Positions 43,489 through 52,396 of a stretch of DNA of 64,000 nt are shown piece after piece. Origin of the DNA: Deltaproteobacteria bacterium (GTDB taxonomy: Bacteria > Myxococcota > Myxococcia > SLRQ01). A program made the translations under genes and the position numbers. The stretch lies in contig JARGFU010000001.1 in NCBI GenBank assembly GCA_029210625.1, positions 451,806-515,805 of the forward strand, given 5' to 3'. Position 1 is the first letter of the stretch; each line of letters starts with the position of its first letter. The notes beneath the pieces were generated by a model, which was not told the DNA's origin, did no database searches, and saw only the letters and a list, made by a program, of their open reading frames with translations.

Positions 43489-44004
43489 TCAGCCCATCAG
43501 GGACTGCAGGGCCTCGAAGAGACCGTCCGGAGTGTGGAAGCGGAAGTGATAGCGGGAGAAGGAGACGATGGTCCGATCCTTCACCTCGATCCGCTCCAGC
43601 TGGGTGAGGCGGTTGCCGTTGACGAAGGTGCCGTTGGTCGAGCCCGGGTCGGTGATGAAGTAGCGATCGCCGGTCTCGCTCCAGGTGAAGTAGGCGTGGA
43701 ACTTCGAGATCTTCGCGTAGGGCAGGACGATGTCGTTGTTGCGGGTCCGGCCGATGCAGATCCGGTGCTCGAAGAGCGTGCCCTCGCGCTTCTCGAGCGG
43801 CAGCACCCGCAGGTCGGGGTGCGTCACCAGGTCGGTGGCGATCTCCAGGCGGGTCGCGCCGGGATCGGTCAGGTCGGTGCGGAAGCCCGGCGGCTCCGGC
43901 ATCCCCTCCGGCCGGTGCAAGAGCACGGGGTGGGGGAAGCGCGCGAGGAACCCCGCCCGGTCGAGCTCGCCGACCTCCTCGAAATAGCTACCCAGCGTCT
44001 TCAT
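43489..44004 (-). CDS. FHA-domain protein
   Basis: This 171-residue protein has a central FHA domain: ICIGRTRNNDIVLPYAKISK, then FHAYFTW and ITDPGSTNGTFVNGNRL, matching the Gly-Arg, Ser/His and Asn-Gly positions that bind phosphothreonine. The N-terminus MKTLGSYFEEVGELDRAGFL is a short conserved extension. No signal peptide is present. It precedes the ABC-F gene by 33 bases on the same strand, so the two may be cotranscribed. It may link protein phosphorylation to translation, which is speculative. ATG at 44004 is preferred to the upstream frame. Confidence 0.85.
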   Translation of the reverse strand: MKTLGSYFEEVGELDRAGFLARFPHPVLLHRPEGMPEPPGFRTDLTDPGATRLEIATDLVTHPDLRVLPLEKREGTLFEHRICIGRTRNNDIVLPYAKISKFHAYFTWSETGDRYFITDPGSTNGTFVNGNRLTQLERIEVKDRTIVSFSRYHFRFHTPDGLFEALQSLMG

Positions 44005-44219
44005 CGATGAACCTGGGGGGAAGATAGACCGGGTCGGGCCCGAGGCGAAGTGCCGGTGATCACAGATCAAAGAACCCCTCGAGAGGCCATATTCGAGCCC
44101 TGGCGGCCGGGGGCGTGGCATGATGGGCAGCCGAGGATCAGACTCTCCCCGGGACGGGACCCGGTGAGCGGCCGGTCGGGAAAGCTGGACTGAAGGTGGC
44201 GGATCTCTAGGATGGGCGC

Positions 44220-45365
44220 GTGAGCACGAAGGGACGCATTCTCCTCGTCGACGACGAGAAGGCGCTGCTCGACATCCTGCAGGCGCTCCTGGAGTCCGCG
44301 GGCTTCGAGGTGACCGCCTGCTCCGACGGCGCCACGGCGCTGGAGCTCTTCGAGGCGGACCCGACCGACGCCATCTTCACCGACCTGACCATGCCCTCCA
44401 TGGACGGGGTCGAGCTGATCCAGCGCATCCGCCGGATCGACCTCGACGTTCCGATCGTGCTGGTGACCGCCGCCCCGACGATGGAGTCGGCGATCCAGGC
44501 CGTCGAGTACGGCGCCATGCGCTACCTGCTCAAGCCGGTGCGGCAGGCCCTCCTGATCGAGGCGGCCGAGAAGGCCGTGCGCCTGCGGCAGATGGCCCGC
44601 CTCAAGCGGGAGGCCCTCCAGATGATGGGGGTGCTCGGCAAGGGCATCGGCGACCAGGCCGGGCTCATCGCCGTCTTCGAGAGCGCCCTCGACGCGCTCT
44701 TCTTCCACTACCAGCCGATCGTCCGCTGGTCCTCCCGGGAGGTCTTCGGCTGGGAGGCGCTGGTCCGCAGCAGCGAGGAGAAGATGCCCCACCCCGGCGC
44801 GCTCTTCGAGGCGGCCGAGCGCCTCTCCCGGGTCCTCGAGCTGACCCGCCGCATCCGCGCGATCGCCCCGGTCCCCTTCGCCGAGAAGGAGGACCTGCTC
44901 TTCGTGAACCTCCACGTGAAGGACCTGGAGGACGAGGAGCTCTTCCGGAAGGACTCGGCCCTGGCGAAGATCGCCGGGCGGGTGGTGCTGGAGATCACCG
45001 AGCGCCACTCCCTCGACGGCATCCCCGATCTGCGCGGCAAGATCCGCCGCCTGCGCGAGCTGGGCTTCCGCATCGCCGTCGACGACCTGGGCGCGGGCTA
45101 CGCCGGCCTCAACTCCTTCTCGATCCTCGAGCCCGACGTGGTGAAGCTCGACATGGCGCTGGTGCGCGACGTCCACCCCCACCCCACCAAGCAGCGGCTC
45201 GTGGGCTCGATGACCCAGCTCTGCTCGGACCTGGGGATGCAGATCATCGCCGAGGGCATCGAGTGCGCCGAGGAGCGCGACACCCTGGCCGAGCTGGGCT
45301 GCGATCTCTTCCAGGGCTTCTTCTTCGCCCGGCCGGCGGTGCCCTTCCCCGAGGTGAAGCTCTAG
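44220..45365 (+). CDS. Response regulator with EAL phosphodiesterase domain
   Basis: This 381-residue protein has a receiver domain (ILLVDDEKALLDILQALL, Asp in FTDLTMPSMDG, YLLKPVRQ) and a C-terminal EAL domain. The EAL blocks are FGWEALVRS, FVNLHVKDL, VLEITERHS, AVDDLGAGYAGLNSF, VKLDMALVRDV, IAEGIECAEE and FQGFFFARP. The catalytic residues look present, so it should hydrolyse cyclic di-GMP when phosphorylated or relieved. GTG at 44220 has AGGAT upstream. It is divergent from the FHA gene. It ends directly at the convergent xdhB stop with no gap. Confidence 0.92.
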   Translation: MSTKGRILLVDDEKALLDILQALLESAGFEVTACSDGATALELFEADPTDAIFTDLTMPSMDGVELIQRIRRIDLDVPIVLVTAAPTMESAIQAVEYGAMRYLLKPVRQALLIEAAEKAVRLRQMARLKREALQMMGVLGKGIGDQAGLIAVFESALDALFFHYQPIVRWSSREVFGWEALVRSSEEKMPHPGALFEAAERLSRVLELTRRIRAIAPVPFAEKEDLLFVNLHVKDLEDEELFRKDSALAKIAGRVVLEITERHSLDGIPDLRGKIRRLRELGFRIAVDDLGAGYAGLNSFSILEPDVVKLDMALVRDVHPHPTKQRLVGSMTQLCSDLGMQIIAEGIECAEERDTLAELGCDLFQGFFFARPAVPFPEVKL

Positions 45366-47675
45366 TCAGGCGCGCTGGCGCTCCACCGAGCGCAGCACGG
45401 CCTCGGCGGTCGCCGGCAGGGCCAGCTCGACCTCGCGGCCGGCGGGCCCGAAGGCCTGCACCGCCGCGCGCAGGGCGCCGACCACCGAGAGGGCCAGCAT
45501 CAAGGGGGGCTCGCCCACGGCCTTCGAGCCGTGGATCACGTCCGGCTGCGAGGCGCGCTCGAGCAGCTTCACCTCGAAGTGCTCGGGCATGTCCCCCGCG
45601 GCGGGGATCTTGTAGGTCGAGGGCCCCAGGGTGGCGAGGCGGCCGCCCTCCTCCCAGTAGAGCTCCTCGGTGGTGAGCCAGCCCATCCCCTGGACGAAGC
45701 CGCCCTCGATCTGGCCGAGGTCGAGGGTGGGGATGAGCGAGTTGCCCGTGTCGTGGAGGATGTCCACCCGCTTCACGCGGTACTCGCCGGTGAGGCCGCT
45801 CACCTCCACCTCGGTGATCGCGCCGCCGAAGGCGAAGTAGTGCGCCGGGCGGCCGGTCCCGGTGGACCAGTCGAAGGCGATGTCGGGGGTGGCGTAGTAG
45901 CCGGTGGCCGAGAGGGAGACCCGCTGCAGGTAGGCCGCCTGGGCCACCTCGGCGAAGCTCACCTTCCGGTCGGGCTCGCCGGCCACGAGGGCGTCGCCAC
46001 CAGCGAAGCGCACCTCGCCCTCCTGGCCGGCGGGCAGGCCGAGCAGGCCCGCCGCGACCGGGCGCAGGCGGGAGCGCAGCCGCTCGCAGGCCTCGCGCAC
46101 GGCCTGGCCGTTCATGTCCGAGCCGCTCGAGGCGGCGGTGGGCGAGGTGTTGGGCACCTTGTCGGTGGCGGTGGGCATCACCCGCACCGCCTCGGCCGGC
46201 AGGCCCAGCTCGTGGGCGCAGATCGCCCGCATCTTCGCGTGGAGGCCCTGCCCCATCTCGGTGCCGCCGTGGTTCAGCTGCACCGAGCCGTCGGCGTAGA
46301 TCAGCACCAGGGCGCCGGCCTGGTTGAGGAAGCTGGTGGTGAAGGAGATGCCGAAGCGCACCGGCGAGAAGGCCAGGCCCCGCTTGAGCCAGCGGCTCTT
46401 CTGGTTGAAGGCCTCGACGCGCTCGCGCCGCTCCTCGTATCCGGCGGAGGCCGAGAGCTCTCGCCAGATCCGCGGCAGGCGATCGTCGACCTCCTGCCCC
46501 CAGACCGTGGTGCCGCCGGTGACGCCGTAGAGGTTGGCGGCGCGCAGGCCGGCCGCGTCGACCCCGCGGCGCTCGGCCAGGCGGGAGAGGATCTCCTCGA
46601 TGACCACCATCCCCTGCGGGCCTCCGAAGCCGCGGAAGGCGGTGTTGGAGACCGTGTCCAGGCGCACGGCCCAGCCCTGGTAGCGGGCGTTGGGCACGAA
46701 GTAGGCGTTGTCGAGGTGGAAGAGGCAGCGCTGGAGGATGGCGATCGAGAGGTCGAGGCTGAAGCCGGCGACGGCGTAGCTCTTCACCTCGAGGGCCTGG
46801 ATCCGCCCCTCGGCGTCGAAGCCCGCCCGGTACTCCGAGCGCCAGGGGTGGCGCTTGCCGGTGACCCGGATGTCGGTCTCGCGATCGAAGCGGATGCGCA
46901 CCGGGCGGCCGGTGGCGTGGGCGCCGAGGACGGCCAGGCCCACCGGGTAGTTGCCCTGGCTCTCCTTGCCGCCGAAGGCCCCGCCCATGCGGGGGCTCTC
47001 CACCACGATCTGCGAGCGGGGCACGCCGAGGATCTCCGCGGCCTTGGCCTGGCACTCGCTGGGGTGCTGGGTCGAGGCGCTGACGAAGTAGGTCTGCCCC
47101 TCCCCGGGCACGCAGCGGGCGGCGTGGGTCTCGAGGTAGAGGTGCTCCTGCCCCGGGCTCTCGACGACCCCCTCGAGGACCTCGGCGGCGCCGGCGAGGG
47201 CGGCGTCGACGTCGCCCCGCTCGAGCTTCAGCGGACCTCCGAGGAAGTCATCCTTCTCGATGGCGGCGACGAGATCCAGCGAGGGCTCGAGCACCTCGTA
47301 GTCGATCCTCACCTGGGCCGCGGCGACGCGGGCCTGCTCGAAGCTCTCGGCGAGCACCAGCGCGACCATCTGGCCGACGTAGTGCACCTCCTCGTCGGCC
47401 AGGAGCGGCTCGTCGTGGGCGATGGGCCCGGCCTGGTTGAGCCCCGGCACGTCGGCGCCGAAGAGCACGGCGTGCACCCCGGGCAGGGCCCGGGCGGCCC
47501 CGGCGTCCGTGCCGGTGATCCGCGCGTGGGCGTGGGGCGAGACGACCGGGTAGCCGTGGAGCTCGCCGGGCAGCAGGGGCTGGTCGTCGACGTAGGTGGC
47601 CGTCCCCCGCACGTGGAGCTCGGCGCTGTCGTGGAGGCCCGGGCGATGGAGGGGCGTGGCGCGGTCCTTCTTCAT
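45366..47675 (-). CDS. xdhB: Xanthine dehydrogenase molybdenum-binding subunit
   Basis: This 769-residue subunit belongs to the molybdenum hydroxylase family. It has ELHVRGTATYVDDQPLLPGE, GGAFGGKESQGNYPV, FRGFGGPQGMVVIEEIL, HGGTEMGQGLHAKMRA, SSGSDMNGQAV and the catalytic Glu in SKAVGEPPLMLALSV. It oxidises hypoxanthine and xanthine at the molybdopterin site. The ATG at 47675 shares one base with the xdhA stop, giving TGATG coupling. The longer open frame upstream is shadow of xdhA. The XdhB-type split (FeS/FAD in one subunit, Mo in the other) matches the bacterial form. Confidence 0.93.
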   Translation of the reverse strand: MKKDRATPLHRPGLHDSAELHVRGTATYVDDQPLLPGELHGYPVVSPHAHARITGTDAGAARALPGVHAVLFGADVPGLNQAGPIAHDEPLLADEEVHYVGQMVALVLAESFEQARVAAAQVRIDYEVLEPSLDLVAAIEKDDFLGGPLKLERGDVDAALAGAAEVLEGVVESPGQEHLYLETHAARCVPGEGQTYFVSASTQHPSECQAKAAEILGVPRSQIVVESPRMGGAFGGKESQGNYPVGLAVLGAHATGRPVRIRFDRETDIRVTGKRHPWRSEYRAGFDAEGRIQALEVKSYAVAGFSLDLSIAILQRCLFHLDNAYFVPNARYQGWAVRLDTVSNTAFRGFGGPQGMVVIEEILSRLAERRGVDAAGLRAANLYGVTGGTTVWGQEVDDRLPRIWRELSASAGYEERRERVEAFNQKSRWLKRGLAFSPVRFGISFTTSFLNQAGALVLIYADGSVQLNHGGTEMGQGLHAKMRAICAHELGLPAEAVRVMPTATDKVPNTSPTAASSGSDMNGQAVREACERLRSRLRPVAAGLLGLPAGQEGEVRFAGGDALVAGEPDRKVSFAEVAQAAYLQRVSLSATGYYATPDIAFDWSTGTGRPAHYFAFGGAITEVEVSGLTGEYRVKRVDILHDTGNSLIPTLDLGQIEGGFVQGMGWLTTEELYWEEGGRLATLGPSTYKIPAAGDMPEHFEVKLLERASQPDVIHGSKAVGEPPLMLALSVVGALRAAVQAFGPAGREVELALPATAEAVLRSVERQRA

Positions 47676-49132
47676 CACTTCACCTGCACCGTGGCGGTGG
47701 GCCGATCGGGGAGCCGGGGGACCTTGGTCTCCCGGGTCTCGTCGAAGAAGCCGAGCAGGAGGTTGCGGGCCACCGTCCGGCGGTACCAGGCCGAGCCGCG
47801 CACGTCGTCGATGGGCGTGAAGTCCTCGTCGAGGGCCGCCGCCGCCGCGGCCACGCGCTCGTAGCTCCAGGGCTCGCCGCGCAGCAGGCCTTCCGCCCGG
47901 GGCGCCCGGGCCGGGGTCGCCGCCATCCCGCCGAAGGCCAGGCGCACCTCGGTGACCCGCTCCTCCGGATCGAGGTCGACGAAGAAGCAGGCCGAGACCG
48001 TGGCGATGTCCAGCTGCCGGCGCTTGCTCACCTTGTAGGCCGCGCGCAGGCTGCGGGGAGAGGGCCGGGGGATCTCCACCGCGGCGAGGACCTCCCCGCG
48101 CTGCAGGGCGGTCGTCCGGTAGGCCGGCCAGAACTCGGCGGCCGGGATGCGCCGCTCGCCGTGGCGGGAGCGCGCGATCATCGTGGCGTCGAGGGCCAGG
48201 AGCACCGGCGGCGTGTCGCCGACCGGGGAGGCGTTGCAGACGTTCCCCCCGAGGGTGCCGCGGTGCTTGATCTGCCGCGACCCGAAGAAGCGCAGCATCC
48301 GCGCCAGCGTGGGCAGCGCCTCCCTCGCGAAGACCTCGACGTCGGCGAGCGGGACGGTCGACCCGATGCGGTGGCCGCCCTCGATGGGGACGATGCGCCG
48401 GAAGGGCGGGATCGCCTCCACCGAGACCAGGCAGGGGTGGTGCTTCCCGCCCTTGGTGACCTCGAGGCCGAGGTCGGTGCCGCCGCAGACGATGCGGGCG
48501 TCGGGGTTGGTGTCGAGGGCGTCGTAGAGCCCGTCGTAGTCGACGGGCCGGAAGAAGCGCTGGTTCTCGCCGGCGCGGTAGCTGAACGCGGCGGCCGCCT
48601 CGGCCTCCTCGGAGAGGCGCTCGCGGAAGCGATCGTCGGGGCGGCTGCCGGCCACCCGGGCGAGGGCCTCGTGCAGGGGGCGGTAGCCGGTGCAGCGGCA
48701 GAGGTTGCCCGAGAGCTGATCGTCGCGCCGCGCGTCCGAGTCGAGGTCCTCCCGGTAGGTGGCCTCGAAGAGGGAGAGGGCGAAGCCCGGCGTGCAGTAG
48801 CCGCACTGGGAGCCGGCCCCGTCCCGGATGGCGGCCTGCGCCGGGTGCAGCCCGCCGTCGGCGCCGGCGAGCCCCTCGACCGTGTAGATCCGCCGGCCGT
48901 GCACCATCGGCAGCAGCAGCAGGCAGGAGCAGACGGTGCGGTAGCCGGGGCCGCCGCTCATCTCGGGATCGAGGAGGGCCACCGAGCAGGCGCCGCAGTC
49001 GCCCTCGGCGCAGCCCTCCTTGGTGCCCGGCAGCCCGGCGTGCTCGCGCAGGTAACCCAGGAGGGTGGTGGTCGGCGGCAGGTCGTCGATCTCCACCCGG
49101 CGATCGTTCAGATAGAAGGTCAGCTTCTCCAT
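47675..49132 (-). CDS. xdhA: Xanthine dehydrogenase small subunit (FeS/FAD)
   Basis: This 485-residue subunit has two [2Fe-2S] clusters: CAEGDCGACSVALLD with a later Cys (RTVCSC), and QCGYCTPGFALSLFEATY with GNLCRCTGYRPLHEAL. The C-terminal FAD-binding half has ARIVCGGTDLGLEVTKGGKH and RGTLGGNVCNASPVGDTPPV. It carries electrons from the Mo subunit to NAD. GAGG precedes the ATG at 49132. Xanthine dehydrogenase maturation genes (xdhC) are not in the window. The lipoprotein gene lies upstream on the same strand. Confidence 0.94.
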   Translation of the reverse strand: MEKLTFYLNDRRVEIDDLPPTTTLLGYLREHAGLPGTKEGCAEGDCGACSVALLDPEMSGGPGYRTVCSCLLLLPMVHGRRIYTVEGLAGADGGLHPAQAAIRDGAGSQCGYCTPGFALSLFEATYREDLDSDARRDDQLSGNLCRCTGYRPLHEALARVAGSRPDDRFRERLSEEAEAAAAFSYRAGENQRFFRPVDYDGLYDALDTNPDARIVCGGTDLGLEVTKGGKHHPCLVSVEAIPPFRRIVPIEGGHRIGSTVPLADVEVFAREALPTLARMLRFFGSRQIKHRGTLGGNVCNASPVGDTPPVLLALDATMIARSRHGERRIPAAEFWPAYRTTALQRGEVLAAVEIPRPSPRSLRAAYKVSKRRQLDIATVSACFFVDLDPEERVTEVRLAFGGMAATPARAPRAEGLLRGEPWSYERVAAAAAALDEDFTPIDDVRGSAWYRRTVARNLLLGFFDETRETKVPRLPDRPTATVQVK

Positions 49133-49189
49133 GATGGCCTCGTCTCGAAGGAAGAGAAGTACCGGGAAGGCCGCCGCCAGAGAAGGGAG

Positions 49190-51625
49190 TCAGTAGCTCC
49201 AGGGTCCCGGGAGGAGCACCAGCAGGTCGCAGTCGCGCTGACCGGCGGCGTCCTCCCCCAGGCGCAGGAGGCTCGGATCCGCCTCGAGGGCGCCCGCGAG
49301 CCGCACCTCCCGCACGACGCCCTGGTCGACGCGAAGCCAGGCCCGATCCCGCTCCCAGGAGAGCGCCAGGCGGTGCTCGGCGTCCTCGGCGGGCGCCGCG
49401 CCCTCGAGGGAGGTGGCCTGCGGCGCGCCCCCGAGCGTCCCCTCCAGCACGAGATCACTGCCCCGCTGGACGACCCGCAGGACGTCGTCGGTGCCCCCCC
49501 AGACCTCGAGGAGGGTGCAGGCCGCCTCCCGGCCTGCGAGCGGGGTGCCGAGGACCGGGCCGCGGCGGTAGACCGAGACCACCGAGCCCTGCCGCGCCGA
49601 GAGAGCCACCGGGACCCCGAGCCGGTCGTCGCCGTCGAGGCGGACGAAGCCGCCCTGATGGGAGCCCGCCACCGTGGCCGGGAAGAGCTCGAGGGGCACC
49701 GCCGCCAGCGGGAGGAAGTAGGCGTCGTCCACCACCAGCTCGGCGTCGCTCATGTGCTCGGGCGCGCCCCAGCGGACGATGTCGTTGTGGGCGTTGAGGG
49801 TCGAGTCCTGCCACCGGCGGCCGACGCCGGCGACGTGCACCCACCCATCGCTCGGCTCCCTCACCCTCACCGAGAACTTCTGCCCCTCGCTCACCGGCCG
49901 GGTGAGGGAGAAGAGGCTGCCGTTGGTGATGCTGATCCCGGGGGACTGGCCGCCGACCCAGCGGAAGAAGCCGCCGGCGGCGTAGTAGCCCTCCTGCACC
50001 TGCCCGGGGGGCGTCTGCCGCAGGTGGGCGAAGCCGCCCCGGCCGGTGCCGCTGAAGTCGGCGAGGTAGCGCAGGGCGCTCTGGCCGGAGTGGACCTCGG
50101 CGGTCTCCCGGAGGGCCTCGACGGCGACCTCGTCGATCTCGTGCTGCCACCCCTCCGGCTGCCAGGGGTCACCCACCCCCCGCTCGAGGGAGGGGTTGAT
50201 CAGCAGGTTCTTCTGGACCTCGATGACGTGACAGCCCATCGAGCCGATCCCGTCGCCCACCCCGAGGTGGAGGCGCACCTCGCCGGTGCCCGCGGGCACG
50301 TCACCGGTGAAGAGCAGCACCTCGGGCGCGTCGGCCGTCGCCCCTCCGGACAGCCCCACCCCCTCGATCGAGGCGATGCCCACGCCGTCGGCGGCGACCT
50401 CCAGCCGGGGCTGGCCGGTGCTGCCCTCGCGGATCCAGCAGAGGGCCCGCACCACGAAGGACTCCCCGGCCTGCAGGGGCAGGCCGTGGGAGAGGCCCTG
50501 GCCGGGCTGAGCGACGGTGAGGGTGAGGCCGAGGCCCAGGCGGCGCTCGGCCGGCGGCAGGAAGCTCGCGCCGGCGTCGATGACGAAGCCCTGGATCCCG
50601 GAGCCGAAGGAGAAGAGGCCGTGGCCGGCGAGGAGGTCCTCGCCCAGGGGGTGCGCGTAGGCCTCGCCCTCCTGGCCGAGGCGGCCGGGGCGCTGGCGGG
50701 TGGGCAGCGCGAAGAGCAGATCCCAGCTGCCGGTCACCGAGGCCGGATCCCGGCCGGCCTGGATCGCCGCGAGCTCGTCGCCGTGGCCCAGGTCCAGCCC
50801 CTCGCCGGTGCTCCCGTCGTGGAGGGGCCGCCGGTAGACGTGGAGCCCCTCGATCCGGGCCCGCGCCGGGGAGGGCTGCTGCTCGCTGGCGACGCCCAGC
50901 AGCTGCACCGGACCGGGGAGGTCGATGTCGACGAGGTTCGAGGTGGTGACCCGCTGCCGCACGGCGCCGAGGTCGGCGACGAAGTCGGTGGTGCCGGAGG
51001 TGTAGGCCGCGCCCCAGCGCAGCACGAGGAGGCGGGTCTCCCCGGCGCTCCAGCCCGAGGCGAGGCCGGTGAACTCGACGGGCACGCCGCTGCGCCGCTC
51101 GAGGCGCAGGGTGCCGTCGGGCAGCACCCTCACCCCGAGGCCGGCCACGCTCATCAGCCCGGCGCCGCCGGGAGGGAGCTCGGCCGTCGACCACTCGGGG
51201 GTGATCCAGGCCAGCACCGTGCCCCGCGAGAGGTCCAGGCGCTCGTGGAGGGTGTCGCCCAGCCGCGCACCGGCGGTCCAGGAGATCCGATCCTGGCTCT
51301 CGAGCTCGATGCTGCGCGGGTCGCCCTGGAGCAGCGGGGCGTGCTCGAAGACGCCCGGGAGGGGGCGCGCGCCGAGGCCGGGATCGAAGTCCAGCTGCGC
51401 CGGGCAGGTGTTGCGCGGCTCGGCGCAGAAGGGCAGCTCCACGCAGAGCCCCTCGGGGATGCACTGCCAGAGCGACCCGGGGCGATCGGCCGCGAAGCGC
51501 TCCTCGCAGTCGCGGGTGTGGTCGCAGTCCACCCGCTTGCCGTCGAGGGTCGGCGCCGGGCAGGCGGAGAGGAGGAGGAGCAGGCTCAGCCCCCCGACGA
51601 GCCCCCTTCTGTGTGACCCTCCCAT
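49190..51625 (-). CDS. Large lipoprotein with LamG-like (concanavalin A-like) regions
   Basis: This 811-residue lipoprotein has signal peptide LSLLLLLSAC (lipobox LSAC) and a cysteine-rich start (CDHTRDCEERFAADRPG, then CVELPFCAEPRNTC). Several beta-rich regions follow, such as GTVLAWITPEWSTAE and RIEGLHVYRRPLHDG, resembling LamG/Laminin-G-like or carbohydrate-binding jelly-rolls. A repeat of such units near 620-800 also fits. No catalytic motif is seen, and it is likely surface exposed. ATG at 51625 is chosen because the earlier open frame is out of context and lacks a signal. It may be an orphan surface protein; it is 57 bases ahead of xdhA and unrelated in function. Confidence 0.75.
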   Translation of the reverse strand: MGGSHRRGLVGGLSLLLLLSACPAPTLDGKRVDCDHTRDCEERFAADRPGSLWQCIPEGLCVELPFCAEPRNTCPAQLDFDPGLGARPLPGVFEHAPLLQGDPRSIELESQDRISWTAGARLGDTLHERLDLSRGTVLAWITPEWSTAELPPGGAGLMSVAGLGVRVLPDGTLRLERRSGVPVEFTGLASGWSAGETRLLVLRWGAAYTSGTTDFVADLGAVRQRVTTSNLVDIDLPGPVQLLGVASEQQPSPARARIEGLHVYRRPLHDGSTGEGLDLGHGDELAAIQAGRDPASVTGSWDLLFALPTRQRPGRLGQEGEAYAHPLGEDLLAGHGLFSFGSGIQGFVIDAGASFLPPAERRLGLGLTLTVAQPGQGLSHGLPLQAGESFVVRALCWIREGSTGQPRLEVAADGVGIASIEGVGLSGGATADAPEVLLFTGDVPAGTGEVRLHLGVGDGIGSMGCHVIEVQKNLLINPSLERGVGDPWQPEGWQHEIDEVAVEALRETAEVHSGQSALRYLADFSGTGRGGFAHLRQTPPGQVQEGYYAAGGFFRWVGGQSPGISITNGSLFSLTRPVSEGQKFSVRVREPSDGWVHVAGVGRRWQDSTLNAHNDIVRWGAPEHMSDAELVVDDAYFLPLAAVPLELFPATVAGSHQGGFVRLDGDDRLGVPVALSARQGSVVSVYRRGPVLGTPLAGREAACTLLEVWGGTDDVLRVVQRGSDLVLEGTLGGAPQATSLEGAAPAEDAEHRLALSWERDRAWLRVDQGVVREVRLAGALEADPSLLRLGEDAAGQRDCDLLVLLPGPWSY

Positions 51626-51707
51626 CGCCGCGCCGGACTCTATCACGGCCAAAAGGGGCGGGCTCGCGGCTTTGCCCCCTCCGGAGCCCTCGTGCGAGAC
51701 TGCCGCC

Positions 51708-52394
51708 ATGAGAAGGTCTGGTCCGGGGATGGTGGTGGTGCTGACGGCCCTCGCGGGTCTCACCCTGGGGGGGTGCCAGGAGACCTGCCCCGACGACGGA
51801 ATGCTCAAGGGGGAGGCGCCCCCGAAGGGGACCGAGGTCTGGTGCGAGATCGTCGGGAGCGAGGGCGAGAACCTGCGCCACGGGGAGCGCAAGGTCTGGT
51901 GGGAGACCGGCAAGCTCAAGCTCCACGAGCGCTACGCGCGCGGGAAGCTCCACGGCCGGCAGCTGACCTACCACGAGAACGGCAAGGTCTTCCGGGACGA
52001 GAGCTTCGCGGAGGGGGTCAAGCACGGGCCCTCGAAGACCTTCTTCGAGAACGGCGCGCCCTGGCGGGCCGGTGAGTTCGCGCAGGGCAAGCGGCAGGGC
52101 AAGTGGGTCGAGCACGCCCTCGGCGGCGCCAAGGCCCACGAGGGGGAGTTCGCCGCCGACAAGCGCACGGGCCACTGGATCTTCTACTCGCAGACCGGCG
52201 TCCCCGAGAAGGAAGTTCAATACGAGGAGGGCCGCCTCCACGGCCCCTGGTGGACGTGGCACCCCGTCGGCCAGAAGGCCATCACCGGCACCTACGTCGA
52301 CGGGAAGCGCGACGGCGTCGAGCTCCACTTCGACAAGAGCGGCAACGAGATCGAGCGCATCACCTGGAAGGCCGGCAAGCGGGTGGGCGGCTAG
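51708..52394 (+). CDS. MORN-repeat (YwqK-like) lipoprotein
   Basis: This 228-residue protein has a signal peptide ending LTLGGC and about six to seven MORN_2-like repeats such as LHGRQLTYHENGKVFRDESF, KHGPSKTFFENGAPWRAGEF, KRQGKWVEH and LHGPWWTWHPVGQKAITGTY. Such proteins are called YwqK-family antitoxin-like, but the repeats alone indicate a structural role. It is divergent from the large lipoprotein, with 82 bases between the starts. It converges with the GGDEF-EAL gene with two bases between the stops. Confidence 0.83.
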   Translation: MRRSGPGMVVVLTALAGLTLGGCQETCPDDGMLKGEAPPKGTEVWCEIVGSEGENLRHGERKVWWETGKLKLHERYARGKLHGRQLTYHENGKVFRDESFAEGVKHGPSKTFFENGAPWRAGEFAQGKRQGKWVEHALGGAKAHEGEFAADKRTGHWIFYSQTGVPEKEVQYEEGRLHGPWWTWHPVGQKAITGTYVDGKRDGVELHFDKSGNEIERITWKAGKRVGG

Positions 52395-52396
52395 AC

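Noticed and set aside
44005-44219. Possible -24/-12 promoter near GGCATGATGGGCAGC
   Set aside because: The GG and GC elements are only eight bases apart, not the required ten.
51906-52380. Repeated LHG/KHG segments considered as a CRISPR-like or nucleotide repeat
   Set aside because: They are degenerate protein-level MORN repeats, not identical direct repeats with spacers.
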